A stretch of 37,865 bases of DNA from NBML01 sp029939535 (lineage in GTDB: Bacteria; Desulfobacterota; Desulfobacteria; Desulfobacterales; Desulfobacteraceae), in assembly GCA_029939535.1 (NCBI GenBank), contig JAOZST010000012.1:1-37865 (forward strand), read 5' to 3'. Under the pieces are notes generated by a model. It searched no databases. It had not been told where the DNA came from and saw nothing but the letters and a program-made list of their open reading frames with translations. Position 1 is the first letter of the stretch. Each line of letters starts with the position of its first letter. Below, in pieces: positions 8,129 to 16,010 of the stretch. A program made the translations under genes and the position numbers.

Positions 8129-8803
8129 ATGACAAAACCATATGGCAGGAAAATCAGGAGAAAAGTAGGTGAAATCCTCAGGCAGGATACCAGGGCCGAG
8201 GCCTTAACACTTCTTGAGCAGATTCCGGATAAACAATTAATAGGGCATCTTTTTTCCCATTTTTATAATAAAGACGAACTGATTAAGTTCCGCAGTATTA
8301 CAGCCATGGGAGAATTAGGGAAGCGCCTTGCTGAAAAACACATGGAAAAGGCAAGGGTGCTGATGCGGCGGATAATGTGGAACCTGAATGATGAATCAGG
8401 GGGGATTGGCTGGGGATCTCCCGAAGCCATGGGAGAAATTTTAAGTAAAAGTCCGGAACTTGCCCTGGAGTTTAAATCTATTTTATTTTCCTATCTGGAT
8501 CCCAGGGGGAATTTCCTGGAGCATGAAGTTCTTCAGCGGGGTGTGCTTTGGGGAATAGGCACCTATATCGGGGCTGGACAAGTTGAGGTGAGTGAAATGA
8601 CCAAGGCACTGATTTTCCCATACTTACATTCCTTAGACCCTATCAAGCGGGGGTATGCTGTTCGAGCCCTAATCAATGCCAACTATTTTAATAACAGTAT
8701 TGTGCCGGAGAATATCCTGGGCGATTCTGAAAGCATTGATATTTTTACTGACTGGGAGTTCGTGACAACACCCATATCTGATATGACCATGATACAAAAA
8801 TAG
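8129..8803 (+). CDS. HEAT-like repeat protein, DVU0298 family
   Basis: This 224 aa protein is mostly helical, with HEAT/PBS-lyase-like repeats (for example K-F-R-S-I-T-A-M-G-E-L-G-K, and further helix pairs to the C-terminus). The segment N-D-E-S-G-G-I-G-W-G-S-P-E-A-M-G matches what I recall as the DVU0298 family of sulfate reducers. That assignment is from memory. No signal peptide or membrane segment is seen. The start follows AGGTGAGCA. It is preceded by a sigma-54-type promoter and lies upstream of the rubrerythrin operon, which suggests co-regulation. The biochemical function is unknown; such repeats usually bind other proteins. Confidence 0.83.
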   Translation: MTKPYGRKIRRKVGEILRQDTRAEALTLLEQIPDKQLIGHLFSHFYNKDELIKFRSITAMGELGKRLAEKHMEKARVLMRRIMWNLNDESGGIGWGSPEAMGEILSKSPELALEFKSILFSYLDPRGNFLEHEVLQRGVLWGIGTYIGAGQVEVSEMTKALIFPYLHSLDPIKRGYAVRALINANYFNNSIVPENILGDSESIDIFTDWEFVTTPISDMTMIQK

Positions 8804-8839
8804 TAATTACCTGATATTTTTTTATGGAATTTATTGGTT

Positions 8840-8854
8840 TGGCACAAGAGTTGA
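8840..8854 (+). promoter_or_regulatory. Candidate sigma-54 promoter of the rubrerythrin operon
   Basis: TGGCACAAGAGTTGA has the perfect -24 box TGGCAC and TTG at the correct distance. The invariant GC of the -12 box is GA here (8853-8854), the one deviation. Predicted start is near 8866, just upstream of the small gene that opens the operon. Confidence 0.5.
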
Positions 8855-8914
8855 ATTGTAACCCTGGCATAAGTTTAATTCAGCCTTATGTGTAAATTAG
8901 AAAAGAGTAGAAAC

Positions 8915-9133
8915 ATGCTTAAAAAAAAATGTGATAAAAATGTTGCAAAGACCATTGAACTGGCCCGGGAAATGATCAAGCTGGCTCAAAAGGGGTATGA
9001 ACAGCAGGAAGATCCGGGATGCGGTGTGATGTATGGCCTTCTTCTGGATTCAGGCTATAGACTCCTTGATCTTGCACAAAAGGAAAAACTCGCACATATT
9101 CAAAAAGGCTGGTGGGATAATTCAATAGTATAG
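8915..9133 (+). CDS. Small conserved-looking protein of unknown function
   Basis: This is a 72 aa product if started at ATG 8915 (preceded by AAAAGAG), or 81 aa from ATG 8888, which has no visible ribosome site. It is lysine-rich at the N-terminus (KKKCDKNVAK) with a predicted amphipathic helix, then P-G-C-G-V-M-Y-G-L-L-L-D-S-G-Y-R-L-L-D-L-A and a C-terminal K-G-W-W. Two cysteines (one near each end of the helix) could be redox-active or bind metal, but that is a guess. It is the first gene after a sigma-54-like promoter and lies 100 bp before rubrerythrin. Its last two codons and stop (ATA GTA TAG) are supplied by the TTAGC element. Confidence 0.65.
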   Translation: MLKKKCDKNVAKTIELAREMIKLAQKGYEQQEDPGCGVMYGLLLDSGYRLLDLAQKEKLAHIQKGWWDNSIV

Positions 9134-9211
9134 GAATTAGCATTTAGCCATTAGGCTTTAGCTAACAGCCAATTGCTAATGTCTAAAAACTCGCGCGATA
9201 GTGCGCTAATT
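9125..9211 (+). repeat. TTAGC/GCGCTAA dispersed element, copy 3
   Basis: ATAGTATAGG opens the element and provides the stop codon of the upstream small gene. Foldback arms are TTTAG-C-CATTAG and CTAATG-T-CTAAA (one mismatch). The end is CGCGCGATAGTGCGCTAATT, with one stem pair changed to G-U. The AAGGAG of rubrerythrin follows about 10 bp later. Confidence 0.83.
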
Positions 9212-9233
9212 CAATTAATAAGGAGAAGATTTA

Positions 9234-9776
9234 ATGAAGACCTATGTATGTTCAGTTTGCGGCTATTCCCATGAAGGTGACCAGGCACCTGAAGTATGTC
9301 CCCAGTGTGGGGCAGCACAATCAAAATTTTCTGTCCAGGAAGGTGAGCTTGTCTGGGCCGATGCCCATTCAATTGGAGTGGCCCAGGGAGTTGACAAAGA
9401 AATTCTCCAGGGTTTAAGAGATAATTTTCTCGGTGAATGCACTGAAGTGGGAATGTACCTGGCCATGAGCCGTCAGGCTGACCGGGAAGGATATCCTGAA
9501 GTGGCCGAGGCCTACAAACGGATTGCATTTGAGGAAGCAGAGCACGCGGCAAAATTTGCAGAACTTCTGGGCGAAGTGGTTGAGCCAGATACCAAGGCCA
9601 ACCTGACTGCCAGGGTCCTGGCTGAAAATGGTGCCTGCAAAGGGAAAAAAGAGATTGCAGTCAGGGCCAAGGAACTGGGTTATGATGCCATCCATGACAC
9701 AGTCCATGAGATGTGCAAGGATGAAGCCCGTCATGGAATGTCATTCCAGGGCCTGCTCAACCGGTTTTTTAAATAA
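9234..9776 (+). CDS. Reverse rubrerythrin (rubredoxin domain first), NADH peroxidase type
   Basis: This 180 aa cytoplasmic protein reduces hydrogen peroxide in anaerobes. An N-terminal rubredoxin domain binds one iron through C6-S-V-C9 and C22-P-Q-C25. A four-helix diiron domain follows, with glutamate/histidine ligands in E-C-T-E-V-G-M-Y-L, F-E-E-A-E-H-A-A-K-F and K-D-E-A-R-H-G-M-S-F. The rubredoxin-first order is that of 'reverse' rubrerythrins from clostridia and sulfate reducers. AAGGAG precedes the start by 8 bases. It lies 20 bp upstream of a ferredoxin gene, which may feed it electrons. Confidence 0.95.
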   Translation: MKTYVCSVCGYSHEGDQAPEVCPQCGAAQSKFSVQEGELVWADAHSIGVAQGVDKEILQGLRDNFLGECTEVGMYLAMSRQADREGYPEVAEAYKRIAFEEAEHAAKFAELLGEVVEPDTKANLTARVLAENGACKGKKEIAVRAKELGYDAIHDTVHEMCKDEARHGMSFQGLLNRFFK

Positions 9777-9796
9777 AACCAGGGTTATAATCAGAA

Positions 9797-9982
9797 ATGA
9801 AAAAACCAGTCCTTGATATGGCTGGGTGTATACTTTGTGAAGTCTGCGTCGAACTGGCGCCCCATGCGTTTCAGATAAACGACGCAGGCTTTGTAGAGGC
9901 ATTGCCTCTGGATGACTATTCAGATGAGGAAATCCATGAAGCAATAATAAACTGCCCCAAAGATTGTATTACCTGGGAATAA
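9797..9982 (+). CDS. Small ferredoxin, single-cluster type
   Basis: This 61 aa ferredoxin has cysteines C11-I-L-C14-E-V-C17 and C53-P-K-D-C57. That is the pattern of one [4Fe-4S] cluster with an extra cysteine in the C-terminal motif, or a disulfide in the Desulfovibrio ferredoxin manner. The rest is acidic, as expected for an electron donor. It starts 20 bp after rubrerythrin with only a weak ribosome site (translation may be coupled) and ends at a terminator. It probably delivers electrons to rubrerythrin or the regulator-linked redox system, by inference from position. Confidence 0.93.
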   Translation: MKKPVLDMAGCILCEVCVELAPHAFQINDAGFVEALPLDDYSDEEIHEAIINCPKDCITWE

Positions 9983-10012
9983 AAGGCCGGAGAATCCTCC
10001 CCGGTCTTTTTT
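9983..10012 (+). terminator. Rho-independent terminator after the ferredoxin
   Basis: AAGGCCGG pairs with CCGGTCTT (8 bp, one G-U) around a short loop, followed by a T run to 10012. It separates the rubrerythrin operon from the regulator gene. Confidence 0.85.
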
Positions 10013-10169
10013 CAGGTCGGTCTCCCAAATTTTTCCTGATAAGCCTCTCAACACTTGATGACAGAGATCTCACCCATTTTAAAAAAAACATTGCACCTGA
10101 TACATAAATGTGTCATTTAGGTCTTCAGAATAAATTTTTTGTAACCTGTAGACCCTGGAAATACCTGCA

Positions 10170-11549
10170 ATGAAAAATTTTACCCATTCCCTGCTGGACC
10201 GAAATAACCTTACTCTTGTTTTGGACAATCTCAAGCTGGGCATTATTGCCCATACCCCGGAACGTATCATCACAGTATTTAATAAAGAAGCTGAAAAAAT
10301 TACCGGTTATAAAAAAGAAGAGGTGATTGGCAAGGATTGTCATATCGTTTTCCAGGCACCCTTTTGTGGTTCCAAGTGCTCCTTTTGTGACGGAGCCCAG
10401 GACTTTATGTTTGAAACCAAGGAATACCCGGTCACCAACATCACAAAAAACGGGGAAACCCGTCACCTGGAAATGACTGTCTCTGCTATTGTGGATAATG
10501 CCGGCATATTTCAAGGGGTAATTGCCTCTTTTACAGATATGACCGATTCCATACAAACGTCCCTGAGGGCGGAAAAACTCTCCAGCTTTGCCGGGATCAT
10601 AGGCAGGGACAAGGCCATGCAGGATATTTTTCAGCAAATCAGGGATGTGGCCCTGTACAATTATCCGGTCCATGTGTCCGGGGAAACCGGAACAGGCAAG
10701 GAGAGAGTTGCCTATGCCATCCATGATATTTCCTCCTATGGAACAGGTGCTTTTGTGCCGGTGAACTGCGGCGCCATTCCCGAGGGCATTGTGGAAAGCG
10801 AATTATTTGGCCATGTAAAAGGAGCATTTTCCGGGGCTGTAAAGGAAAGAAAGGGGCGGTTTGAACTGGCCCACAAAGGAACCCTTTTCCTTGATGAGGT
10901 TGCGGAACTTCCCCTGAAAATTCAGGTCAAGCTTCTGCGATTTCTCCAGGAGGGCTCTTTTGAGAAAGTCGGGGGCGAAAAAAAAATATCTGTGGATGTC
11001 AGGATAATATCTGCCACCAATAAAAATCTTAAAGATGAGGTGCGGCATGGCCGGTTCAGGGAAGACCTGATTTACAGGCTCAATGTCATCCCCATTCATC
11101 TGCCTCCCCTGCGGGAACGTAAAAGTGATATCCCTCTTCTGGCATCCCATTTTCTCAAGGAAGCAGAACAGGAGAGCAATAACAAGGTCCCGGAACTTTC
11201 CCATGAGGCCCTGGATTTTCTTCTGGATCACCAATGGCCGGGCAATGTCAGGGAATTGAAAAACGCAATCCAGTTTTCTGTGGTAAGGTCCCGGGGCAGT
11301 AAAATTATGCCCGGGGATTTGCCCATGGAAATTTTTAAAGATATCCAACCCCGTTCTCTGTCAGATATATCATTAGATAAGAAGGGCCAGCCCCGGGGTA
11401 AACTCAGTGTTGGATCAGTCAAGGCTGCTCTGACAAAAACCGGGGGCAACAAGTCCAAGGCAGCCAGGGTTCTGGGAGTAGGAAGGGCTACCCTTTACCG
11501 GTTCCTGACCCGGAATGAAGATGTTAAAGACTATGCTGACAGGGTCTGA
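10170..11549 (+). CDS. Sigma-54-dependent transcriptional activator with PAS sensor domain
   Basis: This 459 aa enhancer-binding protein has a PAS domain at about 12-130, including a cysteine cluster C57, C66, C70, C73 (D-C-H-I-V-F then C-G-S-K-C-S-F-C-D) that could sense redox state or metal. An AAA+ domain follows: Walker A G171-E-T-G-T-G-K-E, the sigma-54 loop G-A-F-S-G-A at 218-223 (Ser for the usual Thr) and Walker B G-T-L-F-L-D-E-V at about 237. A Fis-type helix-turn-helix ends it (K-S-K-A-A-R-V-L-G-V-G-R-A-T-L-Y-R-F). No receiver domain and no adjacent kinase are present, so the signal is probably sensed directly. Two sigma-54-like promoters lie upstream of nearby genes, making it a likely local regulator. 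Confidence 0.93.
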   Translation: MKNFTHSLLDRNNLTLVLDNLKLGIIAHTPERIITVFNKEAEKITGYKKEEVIGKDCHIVFQAPFCGSKCSFCDGAQDFMFETKEYPVTNITKNGETRHLEMTVSAIVDNAGIFQGVIASFTDMTDSIQTSLRAEKLSSFAGIIGRDKAMQDIFQQIRDVALYNYPVHVSGETGTGKERVAYAIHDISSYGTGAFVPVNCGAIPEGIVESELFGHVKGAFSGAVKERKGRFELAHKGTLFLDEVAELPLKIQVKLLRFLQEGSFEKVGGEKKISVDVRIISATNKNLKDEVRHGRFREDLIYRLNVIPIHLPPLRERKSDIPLLASHFLKEAEQESNNKVPELSHEALDFLLDHQWPGNVRELKNAIQFSVVRSRGSKIMPGDLPMEIFKDIQPRSLSDISLDKKGQPRGKLSVGSVKAALTKTGGNKSKAARVLGVGRATLYRFLTRNEDVKDYADRV

Positions 11550-11594
11550 AGCAGGCCCAGGGTAGCCCAATGAGAAAACAGATATGGAAACAGG

Positions 11595-14237
11595 TTAGAA
11601 AACCAATTCAAGGCCCTGGCCGGTTTTATCCATCTCAAAACGGATCACCGACCTTTTTTGATTAGTCCCCTTTTGGAATCTTCCCTTGAGTATAGCCATG
11701 GAGAGCGGGTTTTCAATCTCCTGTTGGATTACCCTTTTTAATGGCCGGGCCCCAAAGCCCGGGTCATAGCCCTTTTGAGCAAGATATTCCATTGCTTCAG
11801 GGACCAGATGAATGGAAAGATTTCTGGCTGCAAGACGTCTGTTTAAATCATCAATCTGGAGTCCTGCAATGCCCATGATGTTTTTTTTGGTAAGGGCATG
11901 GAAGGTAATGATTTCGTCAATGCGGTTCAGGAATTCGGGCCTGAACATTTCCCTTAGGGCCTTATTAATTTTCAGGGTAATTTCCCTGCTGGTTCCCTGA
12001 CTAATTTCCAGGTCATTATCATCTGGTTTTAGTTCTCCTTCCCCACTGGCCTCCAGCAGGAAACGGGATCCCAGATTGGAAGTCATGATGATAATTGTAT
12101 TTCTGAAATCAACAGTCCTGCCCTGGCCATCGGTCATGCGGCCGTCATCCAGAACCTGGAGCAGGACATTGAAAATATCGGGGTGGGCTTTTTCAATCTC
12201 ATCAAATAGCAGCACTGAGTAGGGGCGACGTCTCACCGCTTCTGTCAGGTATCCGCCCTCATCATACCCCACATATCCTGGAGGAGCACCAATGAGTCTG
12301 GCCACGGAATGCTTTTCCATGTATTCTGACATATCCACCCTTACCATGGCATCCCGGGAATCAAACATAAACTCTGCCAGGGATTTGGCAAGCTCTGTCT
12401 TGCCCACACCCGTAGGACCCATGAAAATAAAACTGCCAATGGGACGGTCCTCAGGCTGGAGACCGGACCTTGCCCGCCTGACGGCATTGGAGACCGCATC
12501 AATGGCCTTTGGCTGACCAATAACCTGTTTTTTAATATGATCTTCCATGGAAACCAGTTTCTCCTGTTCTCCTTTGAGTATTTTTGAGACAGGAATATTG
12601 GTCCAGGAGGATACTACCTCGGCAATATCTGTTTCTTCCACATCCTCCTTGAGCATTTTTTTTGTTTCCTGAAGATGGGTAAGGGATTGTTTTTTTTTGT
12701 CCAGTTCATGGTTGAGCCGGGTGATGGTGCCGTAACGAATCTGGGCAACTTTTTCAAGATCTCCGTTTCGCTCAGTAACCTGGGCCAGGGTCTGGTATTT
12801 GTCAATTTCTTCCCTGATTCCGGAAATATCCTGGATTAATTTTTTTTCATCATTCCAATGAAGTTTCAGGGGTCGAATCTGCTCTTCCATATCTGCAATA
12901 CTTTTTTCAATTTTTTTAAGACGTTCCCTGGAACCTGGATCCTTTTCCCTGAGCAGGGCCTGGCGTTCTATCTGGGACTGGGTAATCCTTCGCTGGATTT
13001 CGTCAATGGCCCTGGGCATGGAGTCTATTTCAATCCTCAACCGTGAAGCAGATTCATCAATTAAATCCACTGCTTTATCCGGAAGGAAACGGTCTGCAAT
13101 ATATCTGTTGGACAGGGTGGCTGCTGCCACAATGGCTGAATCCTTAATGCGGATTCCGTGGTGAACCTCATATTTTTCCTTGAGTCCCCTGAGTATGGAA
13201 ATGGTGTCCTCAACACTGGGCTCCTTGGCCATGACAGGCTGAAACCGTCGTTCCAGGGCTGAGTCTTTTTCTATGTATTTTCTATATTCATTTAAAGTGG
13301 TGGCTCCTACGCACCGTAATGTCCCCCTGGCAAGGGCAGGCTTTAGCATATTGGAGGCATCCACAGAGCCCTGGGCAGCTCCTGCACCCACAGTTGTATG
13401 AAGTTCATCAATGAACAGCACAATATCGCCCCGGGCAGACTCAACTTCCTTTAAAACAGCCTTAAGCCTTTCCTCAAATTCTCCCCGGAATTTTGCACCA
13501 GCCAATAGCGCCCCCATATCCAGTTCTATCACCCTTCTGTTTTTCAGGGAATCTGACACATCACCTTCCACTATTCTCTGGGCCAGGCCCTCGACAATGG
13601 CGGTTTTCCCCACTCCAGGCTCTCCAATGAGGACCGGGTTGTTTTTGCGGCGCCTGGACAACACCTGGATGATTCGCTGGATCTCTTCATCCCTGCCGAT
13701 TACCGGATCCAGTTTTCCTGTCCGGGCAAGGCGGGTCAGGTCCCTTCCAAATTTTTCCAGGGCCTGATATTTTTCCTCGGGGTTCTGGTCCATGACACTC
13801 TGGTTTCCCCGGATATCCTTTAAAACAGACAGAATAGAGTTCTTTGTCACGCCATGATTTTCCAGAAGGGAAGGAGTTTCCCCTTTTATCAGGGACATGC
13901 CCAGGAGGAGATGTTCCAGACTCACATATTGATCCTTCATCTTTTTGGCCTCGGAAAGGGAAAGATCCAGCATCTTTTGGCTTTCTTGGGACAGATAAAG
14001 GTTCCCGGCACCCGAGACCTGTACCCGTTTTTCCAGGCTGGATAATATCTCCTGTTGTAAATTGGTTGTCTGGACTTTTATTTTCCTTAAAATAGAGGCA
14101 ATAACCCCCTGGTCATCCTCCAGCATGGCATGTAAAAAATGAATGGGTTCAATGGCCTGATGATTCATTTTCCCTGCAAGCTCATGGGCGGTTTGGAACA
14201 GTTCCTGGGATTTTATGGTCAGTTTATTAAATTCCAT
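11595..14237 (-). CDS. clpB: ClpB protein disaggregase
   Basis: This AAA+ chaperone resolubilises aggregated proteins together with the DnaK system. I start it at ATG 14237 (MEFNKLTIKSQELFQTAHEL), preceded by AAGGAAA; the longer in-frame start lacks family similarity. The product is 880 aa. The N-terminal Clp repeat domain is at 1-145, and nucleotide domain 1 has Walker A G-E-P-G-V-G-K-T near 204. The coiled-coil middle domain of about 400-530 is what distinguishes ClpB from ClpA and ClpC. Nucleotide domain 2 has G-P-T-G-V-G-K-T near 606, and G-Y-V-G-Y pore residues are present in domain 2. It stands alone, transcribed toward the sigma-54 activator. No classic sigma-32 or CIRCE site was found upstream. 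Confidence 0.97.
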   Translation of the reverse strand: MEFNKLTIKSQELFQTAHELAGKMNHQAIEPIHFLHAMLEDDQGVIASILRKIKVQTTNLQQEILSSLEKRVQVSGAGNLYLSQESQKMLDLSLSEAKKMKDQYVSLEHLLLGMSLIKGETPSLLENHGVTKNSILSVLKDIRGNQSVMDQNPEEKYQALEKFGRDLTRLARTGKLDPVIGRDEEIQRIIQVLSRRRKNNPVLIGEPGVGKTAIVEGLAQRIVEGDVSDSLKNRRVIELDMGALLAGAKFRGEFEERLKAVLKEVESARGDIVLFIDELHTTVGAGAAQGSVDASNMLKPALARGTLRCVGATTLNEYRKYIEKDSALERRFQPVMAKEPSVEDTISILRGLKEKYEVHHGIRIKDSAIVAAATLSNRYIADRFLPDKAVDLIDESASRLRIEIDSMPRAIDEIQRRITQSQIERQALLREKDPGSRERLKKIEKSIADMEEQIRPLKLHWNDEKKLIQDISGIREEIDKYQTLAQVTERNGDLEKVAQIRYGTITRLNHELDKKKQSLTHLQETKKMLKEDVEETDIAEVVSSWTNIPVSKILKGEQEKLVSMEDHIKKQVIGQPKAIDAVSNAVRRARSGLQPEDRPIGSFIFMGPTGVGKTELAKSLAEFMFDSRDAMVRVDMSEYMEKHSVARLIGAPPGYVGYDEGGYLTEAVRRRPYSVLLFDEIEKAHPDIFNVLLQVLDDGRMTDGQGRTVDFRNTIIIMTSNLGSRFLLEASGEGELKPDDNDLEISQGTSREITLKINKALREMFRPEFLNRIDEIITFHALTKKNIMGIAGLQIDDLNRRLAARNLSIHLVPEAMEYLAQKGYDPGFGARPLKRVIQQEIENPLSMAILKGRFQKGTNQKRSVIRFEMDKTGQGLELVF

Positions 14238-14273
14238 TTGAATTTTCCTTATATTATTATTTGTATTGTATCG

Positions 14274-14304
14274 TATAAAGTAATGCAATTAATTTATGCG
14301 TCAA
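14274..14304 (-). promoter_or_regulatory. Possible clpB promoter
   Basis: On the minus strand TTGACG (14304-14299) is followed 19 bp later by TTTATA (14279-14274), upstream of the clpB start. The spacer is long, so this is tentative. Confidence 0.3.
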
Positions 14305-14330
14305 GAGTTTTTGTTAATAATTTATATGAA

Positions 14331-14400
14331 AAAGAATCTCACCACAGAGTTCACAGAGGACACCGAGAATATAGCTCTGTGCTCTCTGTGGTTAAAATAT
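14331..14400. repeat. ACCACAGAG-type inverted intergenic repeat
   Basis: ACCACAGAGTTCACAGAG (14341-14358) and CTCTGTGCTCTCTGTGGT (14375-14392) pair over 16 of 18 positions across a 16-nt loop, with AT-rich flanks. This CACAGAG/CTCTGTG design resembles a repeat I know from many unrelated bacterial and archaeal genomes. It lies between clpB and the cysteine operon, with no gene inside. The rest of the 332-bp gap holds the two promoters listed. Confidence 0.8.
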
Positions 14401-14496
14401 TTTTCATGGTTTGTTGTGCCCGTCAGGGTATGGGGGTTATTGGGAGAAACAAGACCTGGTGGTAAAGACTGGAAAGGAGTCCTGGAGATTTGAATA

Positions 14497-14525
14497 TTGA
14501 CAGCCCCCACTCTGTGGTATATATT
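14497..14525 (+). promoter_or_regulatory. Strong sigma-70 promoter of the cysteine operon, with internal palindrome
   Basis: TTGACA (14497-14502), a 17-bp spacer and TATATT (14520-14525) form a near-consensus promoter, about 45 bp before the HTH gene. CCAC-TCT-GTGG (14507-14517) lies in the spacer, and GTAA-AGTA-TTAC lies just downstream of the -10 box. Either could be an operator for the regulator encoded by the first gene. Confidence 0.65.
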
Positions 14526-14569
14526 CACGTAAAGTATTACTATAATCCAATAATTGAGAAAAAATAAAC

Positions 14570-14974
14570 ATGGACAGCAATAACTTTAAAGAAGCCAGAT
14601 CACGACTGGATAAAACCCAGAAAGAGCTGGCACAGCTTCTGGGTATTTCCCTAAAGGCCATTCACAGTTATGAACAGGGATGGCGCAGGATTCCCCACCA
14701 TGTTGAACGGCAGCTCCTGTTCCTCATTTCCAGGGTTATCAGCATGGATATATCCAGTGGGAAATGCTGGGATCTTATGGAGTGCCCGGAAAACAAGTTT
14801 GAAAAATGTCCGGCCTGGGAATTTAAATCAGGGGATTTATGCTGGTTTATTAATGGAACCAAATGCAGTGGGAAGGCCCATGATTCATGGGAAAATAAAA
14901 TGCAAGAGTGCAGGACCTGCAGTGTTTTTTTGAAATCCTTTGAAAATGAAAAAGGAATTATAGGCAATGAATGA
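14570..14974 (+). CDS. HTH regulator with C-terminal Cys/Trp-rich (CW-type) domain
   Basis: This is a 134 aa protein. Residues 5-60 form an XRE-like helix-turn-helix (K-T-Q-K-E-L-A-Q-L-L-G-I-S, then a recognition helix with A-I-H-S-Y-E-Q-G). Residues 65-125 hold a cysteine/tryptophan array: C-W-D-L-M-E-C, then C-P-A-W, C-W-F, K-C, and a final C-R-T-C. This resembles the 'two-CW' style of cysteine cluster seen in sulfate reducers, which might bind metal or an Fe-S cluster. Its function is unproven. It overlaps the start of cysE by 8 bp, so the genes are translated together. I infer that it controls cysteine synthesis in response to sulfur, redox or metal status. Confidence 0.82.
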   Translation: MDSNNFKEARSRLDKTQKELAQLLGISLKAIHSYEQGWRRIPHHVERQLLFLISRVISMDISSGKCWDLMECPENKFEKCPAWEFKSGDLCWFINGTKCSGKAHDSWENKMQECRTCSVFLKSFENEKGIIGNE

Positions 14975-16010
14975 TGTTATGCTGAATAATTTTGCATGCC
15001 AGACGGAACGGGAAGCCATATCAGAACATAGGCGTGAACTGCCAAAGGTGATTGATCAGATCATGGTATCCATGGAGGATGAGGAATGTTTTGCTCATAT
15101 CAATGACGAGCCCATCCATTTTTCAACCTCAATCAAGGAGATGATTGATAAGTTCAGGGAAATAATTTTCCCAGGATATTTTTCCAGGGAAAAGGTGGAT
15201 TCAGCCAATATTCTTTATAATATGGGCCAGGCCGTGTCCCAGCTCTATGATATCCTGTCTGAACAGATTATCCATGTTCTTCGCCATGACTGCCTGCGCT
15301 ATGCGCTTCAATGCGCTGAATGCGAACTACGGGGCAATAATGTAGCCCTGGAAATGATTCGGGCTATCCCTGAATTGCGCCAATCCCTTGCCCAGGATGT
15401 TAAGGGGGCCTTTGAAGGTGATCCTGCTGCCAAGAGCCATGATGAAGTAATTTATTCCTACCCCGGTCTTTATGCCATTACTGTTTACAGGATTGCCAAC
15501 CTTTTGCATAAAATGGATATCCCCCAGCTGCCCAGGATCATGTCCGAGCATGCCCATGGTCTAACCGGTATTGATATTCATCCCGGCGCCACCATTGGTA
15601 ATAGATTTGTAATTGATCATGGTACCGGTATTGTTATAGGGGAAACTTCTGTTATCGGCAATAATGTTCGAATTTATCAGAATGTAACCATTGGTGCCCT
15701 GTCATTACCGCCAGATGCCGGTGAAAAATTCAGGGGAGCCAAGCGTCACCCCACCATTGAAGATGATGTCATAATTTATTCTGGTGCCACAATCCTTGGA
15801 GGGGAGACCATAATTGGGACCCGGTCTGTGGTGGGTGGAAATGTGTGGTTGACCAGTTCTGTACCGGCTGACACCAAAGTTTTCATGGAATCCCCCAGGT
15901 TGATATTTAAAAATCAGGAATATGAAAACCCGAGCTATCAAAATAAAGAATATGAAAATAGGGAATATAAAAATCGGGAAAAGGAGATACACCATGAACG
16001 CCCTGTCTGA
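14967..16010 (+). CDS. cysE: Serine O-acetyltransferase, with repetitive C-terminal tail
   Basis: It makes O-acetylserine from serine and acetyl-CoA, the first step of cysteine synthesis. The product is 347 aa. A helical N-terminal domain (about 1-180) precedes a left-handed beta helix of hexapeptide repeats (about 195-305) with the family markers H-A-H-G-L-T-G-I-D-I-H-P-G-A-x-I-G and D-H-G-T-G-I-V-I-G-E-T. The N-terminal part is longer than E. coli CysE and resembles the EpsC-type enzymes of about 310 aa. The last 30 residues carry five pentapeptide repeats (NQEYE, NPSYQ, NKEYE, NREYK, NREKE), an unusual charged extension. AAAGGA precedes the ATG, inside the upstream gene. The end overlaps cysK by 17 bp. 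Confidence 0.93.
   Translation: MNDVMLNNFACQTEREAISEHRRELPKVIDQIMVSMEDEECFAHINDEPIHFSTSIKEMIDKFREIIFPGYFSREKVDSANILYNMGQAVSQLYDILSEQIIHVLRHDCLRYALQCAECELRGNNVALEMIRAIPELRQSLAQDVKGAFEGDPAAKSHDEVIYSYPGLYAITVYRIANLLHKMDIPQLPRIMSEHAHGLTGIDIHPGATIGNRFVIDHGTGIVIGETSVIGNNVRIYQNVTIGALSLPPDAGEKFRGAKRHPTIEDDVIIYSGATILGGETIIGTRSVVGGNVWLTSSVPADTKVFMESPRLIFKNQEYENPSYQNKEYENREYKNREKEIHHERPV
15912..15986 (+). repeat. Five 15-bp tandem repeats at the end of cysE
   Basis: Five in-frame 15-bp units (for example AATCAGGAATATGAA and AATAAAGAATATGAA) encode Asn-x-x-Tyr/Lys-x pentapeptides. The last unit ends in AAAAGGAG, which is the ribosome site of cysK, so repeat number cannot change without moving the cysE end. 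Confidence 0.8.

Noticed and set aside
8862..8880. Second TGGCA-type sigma-54 site before the small gene
   Set aside because: It has GG but no GC or similar bases at the required distance.
660..9211. CRISPR array from the repeated TTAGC units
   Set aside because: Copies are kilobases apart, vary in length and are not separated by uniform spacers; no cas gene is present.
14139..14528. Short open frames across the CACAGAG repeat
   Set aside because: They are made of repeat and antisense clpB sequence and lack ribosome sites.
15922..15993. Upstream N-terminal extension of cysK
   Set aside because: It is the out-of-phase reading of the cysE repeats; AAGGAG and family alignment both fit the ATG at 15994.
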